Shown in pieces: positions 11,423-22,666 of a DNA stretch of 64,000 nucleotides. Positions within the stretch are counted from its first letter, which is position 1, and each line of letters begins with the position of its first letter. Under the pieces are notes generated by a model, which ran no database searches, was not told the DNA's origin, and saw only the letters and a program-made list of their open reading frames with translations. Position numbers and translations under genes: made by a program. The DNA comes from Temnothorax longispinosus (lineage: Eukaryota; Arthropoda; Insecta; Hymenoptera; Formicidae): NCBI RefSeq assembly GCF_030848805.1, contig NC_092366.1, positions 8,548,399 to 8,612,398 on the forward strand. The letters run 5' to 3'.

Positions 11423-13458
11423 GACATAAAAAGTAATTTTATAAATAAAGCAAATCGCCTAGAAAAAAGTAGAAAAAATAAAAGAAAAATCAGTAAATGT
11501 TATAAAAATTAAAAATTAATATGTAAATTACTTAAGTACGTAATACCGTCAAATTAAATACCTATTATATATATACATATATATGTTTTAGTAAAAAAGA
11601 TGTAATAATAATAGCAACGTAATAACAACATAAACTGAGGTATACCTACACAATAGATTCAAATATTCGACAAGAATTTCAAACTTGATTTAAACTACTA
11701 TCGTAATAAAACGCTCAATCGTTCAAAGAACAAAGGGAATCCCTATAATATAAGCTGCTCCTCTTCCCGAAGCGATTTACTGCGAAACGCAAATCGCGAA
11801 AATTCCGCCGTGAAAATTTCACGGTAGTCGGAAAGGACAAGGCTTGTCCCGTCATTTCGATAGTATCGACTCATGAGATGAAAACACGACGAGAAGGAGA
11901 AAGAATTTGTGGCGCGCACCGTTGGCAGAAATGCATTTCATCCTACCGCCCCGCCGGAGAATGCAAACGAATCCGGTAAGTGAATGCAAAAGCAACACGA
12001 TCTGTCGGGCGAATCGGCCGAATGGAAATGCGCTCCTTTTCCTTCCTTTTTATTGCCCTTCCCTACATCTCTAGCGGCAAGAGATACACCCTGTTTCCCC
12101 CGATCGGTCGGACGGTCGGAATTACGCGATAGTGCTCTCGATACGGCCCCGTCTCTTCCTTTCTGACGCGAAATTACATGCGAGTCCGTGATTGCGCCAA
12201 GAGTTGCGGAGACCGACACAAACAAGCTTTCAAAAAAATTAGATTCGCGATGCCGACGATGTTGCAAAATTCGTTTCGCTATGTACGTAAGCTACACGGG
12301 GACGCTGGGATCTGGGATATTCCAGTCCAGAATCATCGGCGCATTTAGCAAATGTGAATCAGATAGACGCAATATATTCCAAGATCTGGCAAATCATCTT
12401 AAATAATATTACAATATTAAATCGCATAAAAGAATATTATATTTAGAGATTTATGGACGACACGCAATCTATTGGAAATTAATTTAAAAGATTAATACCT
12501 ATACTTATATATACTTGTTCCAACTTTGATTTATAAAATTTAAATTTATTCGATGAAAATTTGATCGAGAGATAAACTTTTCTGTTAGATTTTTTTTTCA
12601 GAGCATATTCTAAACTTTTTCGCTTTGACTTTATTCAGTGATTTTTATATTCGAGACAAACTGGTGCGTCCCGCAATCGGGCCGCAATGCGGCAACTACA
12701 TAAATAAAATACATCGAAGTATATATATTATACATAGTTTACCGAAGCGAGATTACGGATGCAATTTTACGCTCGCGTCCTTTTTGTTCATTCGATTCAT
12801 CCATTTGGATTAATGAGACATCGTTGTAAGTATTATTAAAATGTATGTAAATGCTATGCTAACGTATTGTAGCAAGTGAAAGAGAAAGAGACGGAGAAAA
12901 ATCAAAAACTGCAATGTGCGCGGTAGCAACTATGCAGAATATCCCGCGCGAGATATATAGAACTCCTGACGAGTTATATAGAAACTATAGAAAGAATCGA
13001 AGATATAACGTGTGTCATATGCTGTATATTCGCCGGAAATAAACCGAATGGATACGCCGTGTCCTACGGCGAGAATGCATTTTCTCGCTAACTTTCTCGG
13101 AAGAGACGCGTTTCGAAACTTTTATGGGAAACACATTATATTAGAGCGCACATAAAGCATTTTACGTAAATGTCGCGTTTCTTTACATCTATTCTTCGAC
13201 GAGAAATCTTATTTTTTATTAATGGCATTAATATCATAACGTTTACGTAAGATATAAATTAACTAAATTATTATAGATATATCTGAATCTATAAGAGTTT
13301 TATTTTTTTTACTCTCCGCCACAGAGTCTAAATATGGTGATTTAATAAACAGTCTGGGTTTAATATAAATGTAAGTTAATTAAATCTCGCAAATTACAAT
13401 TTTGACCCAAGATAAATATGTGTTTCTTCAGATTTAAAAATGTAAACGCATATGTATT
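11423..13458. other. Intergenic, no gene seen
   Basis: AT-rich DNA with a GC-richer patch at 11750-12360. The - strand ORF 12267-11938 there is polar and basic with no domain. Nothing further is supported. Confidence 0.45.
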
Positions 13459-13779
13459 AAGGCCGGTTTTCACACGCAATGATTAGTGGCGCCAACTGAC
13501 TGGCATTCATTGGCGCCAGAACCGACTAGCAAACTCACAAGTATTTACACAGTGATTGGCGTATACTATGGAAAATATTTAACATTTATTAAACACACAG
13601 TAAATGACAGCAAGCATATAACCTCCAAATTTGAGGTTATATGCTTTGGCCAATAACCGCCAGTAAACGCCACATTACTAGCGCCAGTTTGTATCAAGTG
13701 TTTACATTTGCATTTTTACTGGCGTTAGTCGACTGGCGCGGCCTGGCGCCACCAATCATTGCGTGTGAAAACCGGCCTT
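13459..13779. mobile_element. 321-bp MITE with AAGGCCGGTTTTCACACGCA ends
   Basis: The terminal inverted repeats of about 27 bp are near perfect (AAGGCCGGTTTTCACACGCA onward). They are followed by several subterminal TGGCGCCA and CTGGCG motifs in both orientations and a central palindrome around AAATTTGAGG (13611-13645). Flanks TATGTATT and TATGTACC share six bases, which may be an imperfect target duplication. It is non-coding. Confidence 0.75.
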
Positions 13780-13969
13780 TATGTACCTACTATTATTACG
13801 TAGATTTTGTATAGAGTTTTGAATAAGATTTTTGTATAAAGAGAGATTAAAAAATATATATGTATAACTTTTGTATCTCACAATCACTATGCAATATTTT
13901 AATACTGCATCCTGGAGATTAATAAAAATTCTGATACGAAAATGTCACACCGGTTTTTAAATTGTAAGC
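13780..13969. other. Short intergenic spacer
   Basis: AT-rich spacer between two inverted-repeat elements. Nothing is seen in it. Confidence 0.5.
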
Positions 13970-14275
13970 AATTCAGTTTTAACATAAATTTTTTTTAAGC
14001 GGTATCCATAATTAATGTAGAGAATCTAAGCCGATTTTTAGTACTTTTTTAATTTAAAAAAAAACCTAAATTTGAGAAAGTTATAGCTTGCTAAATTTCT
14101 TTGATGACGGCAACTTCAAAAGATTTCGCATATAAGGTATGACGTCACAGCACATTTTCGTGTACTATATTTTCTTCAATTTTGAAGATATTGCAAAAAT
14201 TCAAAAAGTTTACAAAGAAAGTATGCAGGATCTATCAGACTGCTTAATAAAAAAAATTTATGTTAAAACCGAATT
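13970..14275. mobile_element. 306-bp inverted-repeat element
   Basis: The ends pair: the left AATTCAGTTTTAACATAAAT, followed by a T run and AAGC, against the right GCTTAATA, an A run, then TTTATGTTAAAACCGAATT. The interior has no coding capacity. No target duplication is obvious. Confidence 0.6.
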
Positions 14276-15164
14276 AAATTTGGCCGATGATATCGCGTAG
14301 AGCACGCATTGTACAATCCCACACGCATATCGATACGATCTAAATCCCGAAATAATCTCGCAAATAACAAATAAACTAACAAATATTTCAACGATACCTC
14401 GATACGTTGTCACGCCTCTTCGTTCTCTATTGTTCCTTCAACGCTTTTTGTCACCTACAAAAATTATAATCACACACAAGAATACGATCGCGCGGCATTT
14501 TAAATGGCACTCGCGATATAATTACACGCGATCCTCGCTTTACTACATCGTGATGAAAAGATAACGTGAAAAAGGTACGATCGTACCAAGCCACGACGAG
14601 TTTACGCGGTTGATAATTATTGAAATACGAGGTAAGATAATTATCGTGCTCATTAGTCTAACGTATATAGTGATGACTCAGTTTTGCGAGTTTCGTTATG
14701 ATAAAAAAATGTGAGGGTGGCATTGGTAAAATTTTACTTTGATACCACGCGATTAATAAATCAGGTTAATGGCTTTTAAGCCGCGATGAGCTGTCGAAAA
14801 GCGCACGATTGAAATTAAATGTTTATGCGAGCAATATATTTCGAATACATAAATCTCGCAAAAGTATTCCGAGTATGCGTATATAAAATAATTGTTGTAT
14901 TACTTTCCATTACATGATTCGACAAGCTATATATGTATAATATAACTCCGCACGTTCTTCATTGCAAATTACACAACTAAGCTATATTGACTCGATAAAG
15001 TTCATCGAAATGCGCAAGCTTATCATCCACAATACGCGCTGTCTCTAGAGAATGGTGGCAGTTCTGTACTTCTAGTACCTACTTGCTACTATAATATATA
15101 CCGCGTTTCGAGTGATGACAATATTAACGACGACACACGGAATCGCTCGCGCCTACTTTCCAGT
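14276..15164. other. Intergenic left flank of the hAT element
   Basis: No gene seen. The last eight bases (15157-15164, TTTCCAGT) are the left target-site duplication of the hAT transposon. Confidence 0.55.
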
Positions 15165-15188
15165 TAGGGATGGGCGATACAAGAGAAA

Positions 15189-15281
15189 TATCGATATTTC
15201 GTATCGATACGTATCATAAATAAGAATATCGATACACTAAAAATATCGGGCAAAAAATATCGATATTTAACAGTATCGATA
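15189..15281. repeat. Left subterminal array of five TATCGATA sites
   Basis: Exact TATCGATA octamers start at 15189, 15202, 15227, 15258 and 15274. Broken versions (TATCGGGC near 15244, GTCGATA near 15284) lie between and after them. Such arrays in hAT elements commonly serve as transposase binding sites. The octamer equals the Drosophila DRE bound by DREF and overlaps BEAF-type sites. Confidence 0.9.
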
Positions 15282-15662
15282 CTGTCGATACCTCTATTAT
15301 TAGTTATATTTTAATTTAATTTTGAGAACACACAAATAAGCAGCCCGCTAATCCGTCGTCATTGTTAAGTTCGTTTTCTTCGATTAGTTATTTACATATG
15401 TGTTATAATGATAAAAAAAGTTACAGAAATACACTATTAATATACACTAATTATCTTAAATATAAAGTCACAGTATTGCAAACGGCATGGAGATCAAGTT
15501 ATTGTTTGAAAAGGAGAAATCAATTATGACAGATACATATGCGACAAGTAGTTTTATGCTAATTGTAATAAATTTGGATACAAAATTCACGCAAACAGAG
15601 AACAAAAGAAGGTACATGTTCCTGTAAATGATTAAATAGAAAGTTGACAAATTGACAATGTA

Positions 15663-15891
15663 CAGTCGCGGTCAGAGTAGTTGCAACACTTTTCTTTTAA
15701 CTCTACTATCTTATTACAGATTTCTCACGGCACATAATACTTATCGTATGCTACACATTTGTATGTGTATGTTTGACAATATTATTATTACCGATTGTGA
15801 AAGTAGTAGTTCTTATTCTGAAACTAAATGCGCGTTCTTAAACTTATTTTAAAGAAAATGTTGCAACTTGCAACTACTCTGACCGCGACTG
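15663..15891. mobile_element. Tc1/mariner-like MITE nested in the hAT element
   Basis: The left end CAGTCGCGGTCAGAGTAGTT is the reverse complement of the right end, which finishes ACTCTGACCGCGACTG. Both continue inward into TGCAAC motifs. A TA precedes the left end (15661-15662). The element lies between the hAT left end and the transposase stop codon, so it entered after or during the life of the hAT copy without cutting its gene. Confidence 0.75.
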
Positions 15892-16013
15892 ACATAAGTA
15901 TATATGACAGATATGACTATGTCCGTACATGCAAATTACATTATAATATGCGCTAACTTAAGCATCGATTATCTATCCACAAGTATATATAAAAATATAT
16001 ACATATATAGTTA

Positions 16014-18158
16014 CTACAGTAACCAATCTTCCACAGAAAGAGAGTTTAAAAAAAGCATCTGTTGTAAATGTTTACCTGTTATACGATTTCTACTTTCGGT
16101 GACAATATTTCCGGCCCGTGAAAATAATCGTTCACTTGGAACGGAGGTCGCAATTATAGTTAAATATTTCAATGCTATGTTTTTTAAATCGGAATGCATA
16201 TTTATTAACCAATATTTTAGTGGATTGCCATCCATTTTCATTGGTGGTTGATTTAAATAATATTGAAGTTCATTCACCATTGTGAAATCGTTATTCTTTA
16301 ACGTATGTTTATATTTAGCAACTAAATTTTCGTGTAATGTCCAAAAATTATCACTTTGGATTAAATTATTTTGTTGCGCGTTTTGAAAATCGCATATATC
16401 TGATTCATTTGCATTTATATTTATTATTTGCGTGATTTTGTTAACACAATGAGCGTATGCAATTTTATCAGAAAAATGAAGGTTCTTGAATCGAGGATCT
16501 AAAATAGTTGATATCACCAACGGATAAACATTTTCAATATTACTAAATCTGTTTGAGAACTGACGTTCTAATTCACATTTAAAGTGAACACCTATTTCAG
16601 TTTTTGGTGTAAGCATATCTAATTTATTTTTTAACGTATGGATAATCGGAATTACTTTGCTGCCAGTAAGATAATGTTCACCGCATATAATTCTAGTGGC
16701 TTCATTAAATGGTTTTAATAAATCAACAAATTCTTTTGCAGCTTGTAATTCAGATGCAGTCAACATTATCGGTGCTGTAGGTTGTTGCAGAAGAATACCA
16801 TTTATTTTATCTGCTAATTCAATAAATCGTACAAGCATGTCGTAAGTCGAATTCCATCGAGTTTCGACACTTTGTATTAACTTGAAGGCTGAATGAGCTC
16901 GCAATTCATCTGCAGCAACCACAGAGTGTTTAAAATATGTAACAATAGTTTTAATTTTTTTACAGAAATTTCTAACAATAATATCCTCTTTAATGATAAT
17001 TGATGGAACTAAGTTCAACGTGTGTGCAAAACAAGACAAATGTTTTTCAGTGCCAAACAATTCGGCTTTTTCATGTTAGCCGCGTTATCCGATACAACAC
17101 TTATAACACTTTCTTTATCTATATTCCAATCACGTAATATGTTTAACAACCACATTTTTATATTTTCAGAAGTATGTCGGTCATTTAACTCAGTAACCCC
17201 AATAGTCACAGACTTGTACGTTTCTTTTAATATATAATGAGCTGTAAGACCTAAGAAACTTTTAGTATTTAACGTATCCGTCCAAATGTCGGTTGTTAAA
17301 CATAAATTTTTAATATCTGAAAATTGAGCTTTTATCATACCTGATAAAAACTCATATTTTTCTTCGATCAAGCTCGTGATTTTTTTCCGGCTGGGAATCT
17401 TGTACAACGGCGCAACTGTTTTCATAAACGTAAGAAATCCTTCCTTTTCCACTGTCGCAAATGGCAAATTATCTTTTGCAATCATGAAAATAAGCTTGTT
17501 GGTATACTCAGCAGCTTTTATTCCTCCATCTATAATAAAGACAAAACATGAAATATATATAAGATAATTGAAATGTTTAACAAATTAAATTTTAAAAGTA
17601 AAATACTTTAAATAATAAAACTTAAATACCATAAAATGATTTATGGTTTTGAAAAGCAGAATCAAGAGTACATTGCCTCTTTTTCAAAACTGGTAATGAC
17701 ACAACTGATGCCTCTGATCGTGAAATATTTGACGTGACTGATAAAACTGGCGATTCTGAAGAATTAGGAGGTGAAACAGATTTTGCCATTATATCAAAAT
17801 CGTCATCAATATCTTGATCAGTTTCATCTTGCGGCTAAAAAGCGTAATATAAAATGCACTAGTAATATTATTTTATATTAAATATTGAATAAACTTAATG
17901 TAGTTTTCAATACAAACAGTAATTATATATTTATTACCATAACTTTTCTCTGTTTCGGTGAAGTTGAGGCCTCTGTGACATCAGATGTCTCAGTAGCCCT
18001 CTTCATTTGTAACAGAACTTTAGGATGTGTTCGGGTCAGATGAAAGCGTAAATTTGTTGTATTTCCCTTAGTTTTGATCATCTTGTGGCAAATGTTACAT
18101 TGGCCGCCTTCACTGGTTCGGGCAAAAAATTTCCAACAATCACTTTTGGGTGGTGGCA
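16014..18158 (-). pseudogene. hAT transposase, spliced, one frameshift
   Basis: Three coding exons read right to left. Exon A (18158-17938) carries a BED zinc finger: WKFF, then C-x2-C in QCNICHKM and H-x4-H in HLTRTH. Exon B (17834-17630) is an acidic then serine-rich linker. Exon C (17529-16014) holds the catalytic core and the C-terminal dimerisation block. Junctions have GT/AG sites (donors 17937 and 17629, acceptors ending 17835 and 17530) and keep phase. Core motifs include TDIWTDTLNTK, SVVSDNAANM, CFAHTLNLV, ETRWNSTYDML and the dimerisation signature SVPSERLFSRAGNIV. The frame breaks near 17066: the reading up to NAANMKK and the one from ELFGTEKHL are one base apart, consistent with a one-base deletion. 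The upstream start is uncertain; it may lie near 18523-18726, where a GTGAGT donor follows an open frame. A hAT transposase binds the element ends and catalyses cut-and-paste movement in the nucleus. Confidence 0.9.
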
Positions 18159-18850
18159 CTGTACATAGAAATAAATAAATGCAGGAAGAATATTTAAATG
18201 ACAAAAAAATAATCTAAAATAATGCATGCAAGTAAGATAATGCATGAGATAAGTACTGTTATAGAATTAGTGAGAAGGTCAGGCCAATAGCAACGTGGAA
18301 AAAGTGAGATTAGGATTTTGAGAAGTCTTTTCCAAGTTCCCAGTTCAGTTTTCAAATTTAATATATCCAATATCATGCATGTATAACTTCTGCAAAATTT
18401 AGAAAAATATTGCCACATAGTAACAAATAAACTTTGATCAACCCAATCATAGACAATAGATATCCAATTTAAAAGAAGTGAAAATTATTCAATTATTCTT
18501 ACTTAAATTATACTCACGTAAGCTGCGTTCGGATTTCGGATAGCGTGCTATCAGTATCAGCAGACTTCACCCCGCAATAGTTGTACATACAGTACATACA
18601 GTGTATGTCATACACTACACAATAGCGGAATGCCCGGCGAACCGGGCGAACAACAACCGCCACGTGCCATTCACGTGCCGCGCAAAATTTGCGCCAACCC
18701 GTGCTAGACACGTAATTGGTAACCAATCACAACTATCACATGCCAAGTAGCTGCTGCGTGCGCAATTGACGGTATACACTTACGATCAGGCGAGGAAGAT
18801 ATATCCGTCGAATTATGGACTGTATCGAAAGTTCGATATTCATGTTCGAA

Positions 18851-18939
18851 TATCGATACAGGCTAATATCGAAATGTAAAATATCGATACAAAATATCGA
18901 TATTACAGCCCAAAAGTATCGATATTCAAAATATCGATA
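18851..18939. repeat. Right subterminal array of five TATCGATA sites
   Basis: Exact TATCGATA octamers start at 18851, 18882, 18895, 18917 and 18932, with degenerate copies (TATCGAAA near 18823 and TATCGAAAT near 18868) further in. The number and spread mirror the left array, as expected of a functional pair of transposase binding regions. Confidence 0.9.
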
Positions 18940-18965
18940 CAGTATCGCCCATCCCTATTTCCAGT

Positions 18966-20517
18966 TCGAGTGCCGCAGTATACGAATGGTAATGCGGCGA
19001 CCTTTCAGCGAGCCGTAAACAACAAATGCCGAGCATCGTTGGACTTTCTACGAAATAGGTAACATGAAATATTCCCCGAAAATATTTTGTCGAAAGCTCG
19101 GCATTTCTTATTCCGCTTACCGCGCGCTATGTGGCTATCTTTACGTAAGATCACCGCGCTACAGCCGTGTGTTAAGTATTATCATCGCGTTATTGTCACT
19201 CGTGATCGCGGGAGATACCAGAAGCGACAAGTGACCGAGATTCTCTCTACATGTAGGATAAAAATTAAATTAAATATGATCAAGATAAATTATAATCGCG
19301 CTTAAGCTTCAGAGAAGTTACGTAAATTACATTAAGCCATTTAAAAGGATAAGGGAAAATGGAATTGCTATCCTCTGCTTTTGTGAAAAAACGCGCGGCG
19401 TATATTAAGACCTTAAAATATCACAGAGCGCAATTTATAATTTCCGCTGCCTAGACCTTTGCTCCGGCAAAGTCCTCGATATAATAAATTCTCTCTATTA
19501 GTCGGTCGGCGATTGAAAATTCATACGTTTAGCTACTCGGCCGATCAAATAGAATTTGATTAATTAACGAGACTAATTATCATGCACGGACACAGTTGTA
19601 AGCGATTATATGTACATCCGACGAAACGCTAATCGGATTAATGAATCGGCAGCTTTACGTTAGAAAGTACGCGAGCCGAATCAGAGAAACTATTTTTGTG
19701 CAAAAAGGGAACTGTACTTGTTACGTAGCAAGCACTAAGCTCGTTCTCCTACCAGTCATTAATATCGCAATAAAGCCGTGCACGGAAACCAACGGAAAAA
19801 GTTAATGCCGCGGAACGTGATGTACGCACAGTTACCATTAATTCCCCAGAGACCATACCTTTGCGAAGGGAAATCCTTTTTCACTACCAATGTCCCTTTT
19901 TCATATATTCGATAAATTTATATTACATTAGAAACTGTCTTGAATTAAAGAGAATTGCCGGATTAAATATTAAATGTATAAGATCAATTCATTCCACTGG
20001 GGACTTGACCAAATCCACTGATCGAGATGCGATTATTACGTTTAAAATATAAAATAGTTAAAAATAGAATTATTTCTCTCCGTTTTATACCAGAAAAATA
20101 TTTTGTAATTTTCCATTTTAGATATTAACTATGTAAATTTCACGTGACAAATTAGAGATTAAAATGCAAAGCTATGCGTTTCAATCTAAACAAACAGAAT
20201 TATTATTCATCATTGACGCAATTCTCCCTCCCATAAATATTTAATATGACGAACTAAGATATTTTATTCGCAATTTATGCGTAGATCTATGAATCATTCC
20301 TACAAAAGTTACGAGCGATTCTCTTAATGTATTAAGATAGTGGAATGTTACGTTACGTTGAAAACTATAGGACTGTCCCTATAGTAGAACCGCAAAGCCC
20401 ACAGGGAAACCCGGACGCTATAGGTATTACGAGATATGTCATACCCACACAGACGCGTAACCAGTCGGCTTTACGAGCTTCTGCTTAATATTAAGTGTCT
20501 TATGAATACGAGTACGA

Positions 20518-20520
<3 letters not shown>
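18966..20520. other. Intergenic, no gene seen
   Basis: Mixed AT-rich DNA to the right of the hAT element. Short ORFs (19087-19305, 19861-20052) have no domain and no splice context. Confidence 0.5.

Positions 20521-20559
<39 letters not shown>
20521..20559. repeat. (CA)n microsatellite
   Basis: About nineteen uninterrupted CA dinucleotides. Confidence 0.95.
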
Positions 20560-20560
<1 letters not shown>

Positions 20561-21727
20561 ACAAAGTCCTGTCTGCATGCATGTAGCTTTATGAATTAAT
20601 GTGATTAATGCTTGTAGATAAGCGAGGTTAAAGGAGATGGTTTCTTTAAAAAAAAAACCTTCGGAATGATCTTTTCTTATTATTCAGGCTAAAGGAAAGC
20701 AGAAGAAATCAATGCATCTCTTTTATATTCATCATGCGTAATATTTAATATGTTTAATTCCGAAAGAATGCAATTTTTTCAGTATTAAATTACGTATATA
20801 ACATTAACATTTTAAAAATATGTAAGTATTATTGTACATAATATGTATTCACCTTTTTATGTATCGGACAGTCATCCGTGCAAATTGTATAAATTAAAAA
20901 AAAAGTACGATCTCGTAAAGTTGTATTTAATATCAAAAAGTATAATTTAAACTTAATTTAAATTTATAATTATAATTAAAAATGAAGTATTTAATTTTCA
21001 CAAATTCACATGTCGACGTTTGTGTTGTTTCACGCAAATGATTGAAAACTGAACATTTATACTGGTTTGAAATATTGCAGTTTCAAATGTATTTCATGTT
21101 AACAGAGATTTAGTTTTAGAGTTAAAACAGATATTTTTCAGAATTAATTTTTATAAACAAAATATATGTAGTATACCAAATAGTAGCAAAATAATTATTT
21201 ATAAGCATTGATTTCTCTGAAATCTAGAGAGAAAATTGGTTGCAACGTAGAATTGATAGGCATGAAGTGAATTTATCCGGGATTACATTATTCTTTTTGA
21301 AATACGGTCTAAATTGCCTTCTGCTAAATGTCCTGCAGAAAAGGTTGATCCTGCATCTCGCGATCGCAAAACATACTGTATGTATGTATATGTATATACA
21401 TATTGTATGTATGTGTCAGATATGCGAGATAATCGATTATACAATCTGTGAAAAATCAGACAATGAAAAAAATAAAACTATCAGAATTTTAAAAATTCGA
21501 AATCGTATTTAAGAAGTATTGACACATTTTCAATATTGTGGAGGTGGAGATTAGATAAAGTATAATAACATTAATAACTGAATTCGTGAGAAAAACACCC
21601 CTATTTTAATTAATATAAAAAATATAGCTTATGATTAAAGCTTACGATATAGATTATAACCTAAGAAAGTATAAGCTTATAATGGCTTTTAATAAAATAT
21701 GACCCTCCTGGTTTTTCGTGAATAGTA
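20560..21727. other. Intergenic, no gene seen
   Basis: AT-rich. The ORF at 21240-21512 encodes a low-complexity hydrophobic string around a TATG repeat and is not supported as a gene. Confidence 0.5.
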
Positions 21728-21992
21728 CACTGAGAGAAATAAATCGTTCAAAAATTAACAAACGGGTAATCCGATAACTTTCAATTGGAATTATAAAAAA
21801 CGATCAAGGCCAAAATAATGTCCGATTAATGATATCCAGATATCATTGATAATTAATTGAATATCATAGATCGGACATTATTTTGGCCTTGATAGGCTTT
21901 TTGTAATTTCGATTGAAAGTTATCGGATTATACCCGTTTGTTAATTTTCAAACAATTGTCCGATTATTTAAACCTGGATTTTTCTCTCAGTG
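21728..21992. mobile_element. 265-bp MITE with CACTGAGAGAAA ends and TA duplication
   Basis: CACTGAGAGAAA at the left and TTTCTCTCAGTG at the right are flanked by TA on both sides (21726-21727, 21993-21994). The two halves pair along most of the element, including GGCCAAAATAATGTCCGAT against ATCGGACATTATTTTGGCC, around a central GATATC-rich loop. It is non-coding. Its ends match those of the element at 41688-41794. Confidence 0.8.
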
Positions 21993-21994
21993 TA

Positions 21995-22573
21995 ATAATT
22001 AATTACTCGCGCGCGAACGCCGTTAAAATTATTCCATGACATGGTTCTCGTAATCTCCACGAGTGTAACTCGACTCAGAGTCACGAAAACTTGAGATTTT
22101 CCGCGATTATGAAATATTCAGCAATTTACAATACTTTGTTGCTCAATGCAACGAGATACTTGCAATTAGTAATACTGACGAACAAAGAATCTCTTGTAGC
22201 AAGTAAATATATTGACTTGTTTGCAAATGCATAATGCGCTAAATAAACTGAAAATATGAAAAAACAAAGTTAAAAATGTACATTAATATGGAGAATATGA
22301 ATTAAAGAAAAAATTTATACGTTTTTATTGTTTAGGTATCATTCAATATTATTTTCTGACGATTTATAAATATATAGATTTTCAAAGGAATTAGCTAATT
22401 TTTTATGCAAATTTTTTACAAATAGTAATCGATTAATTACTATTCGTGTAAAGATAAAAAAATGCCTTGACTGAATATTTTATCGCGGGTGGCAAGGGCA
22501 CGTTTTGTCCTTCGCTTCACCTATAGATTCGGTCGACGCAGATAATAATAAAATGTCCAGTATGTCCACTCAC
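21995..22573. other. Region downstream of the possible secreted-protein exon
   Basis: AT-rich. If the - strand exon at 22666-22574 is real, this is the start of its first intron. I could not find the next exon. Confidence 0.35.
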
Positions 22574-22666
22574 CACTTTGTCGTCCGCGTAGATGATTGA
22601 AGATACCGGCGCTCCGCTGCTGGCGAACACAACGAGAAAAGCGACGACGGCTATGTAACGTATCAT
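22574..22666 (-). CDS. Possible first coding exon of a secreted protein
   Basis: On the - strand an ATG at 22666 in a reasonable context (GTGAAGATGATA) opens 31 codons. They read MIRYIAVVAFLVVFASSGAP, then VSSIIYADDKV: a short basic start, a hydrophobic core of about 14 residues and small residues around a likely signal-peptidase site near SSG-AP. The frame runs straight into a consensus donor, GTGAGT (22573-22568). Upstream, 22670-23840 is CpG-rich and could be its promoter and 5' UTR. This is the usual layout of a signal-peptide exon of a neuropeptide or other small secreted protein, but I do not recognise the gene and found no second exon within the window. An in-frame upstream ATG at 22729 is possible but would put the hydrophobic core further in. 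Confidence 0.35.

Larger units (their letters stand above)
15165..18957 (-). mobile_element. Near-complete hAT-superfamily DNA transposon, 3793 bp
   Basis: The ends are perfect 16-bp inverted repeats, TAGGGATGGGCGATAC (15165-15180) and its complement (18942-18957). They are flanked by an identical 8-bp target duplication, TTTCCAGT (15157-15164 and 18958-18965), which is the hallmark of hAT insertion. Inside are a transposase gene on the - strand with a BED zinc finger and a C-terminal hAT dimerisation domain, dense TATCGATA arrays next to both ends, and a nested MITE at 15663-15891. The intact ends and duplication point to a fairly recent insertion. A single apparent one-base deletion breaks the transposase, so this copy is probably not autonomous unless the base is a sequencing error. 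Confidence 0.95.

Noticed and set aside
18194..18418. - strand ORF inside the hAT element
   Set aside because: Hydrophobic low-complexity translation upstream of the BED exon; most likely intron or 5' UTR of the transposase gene.
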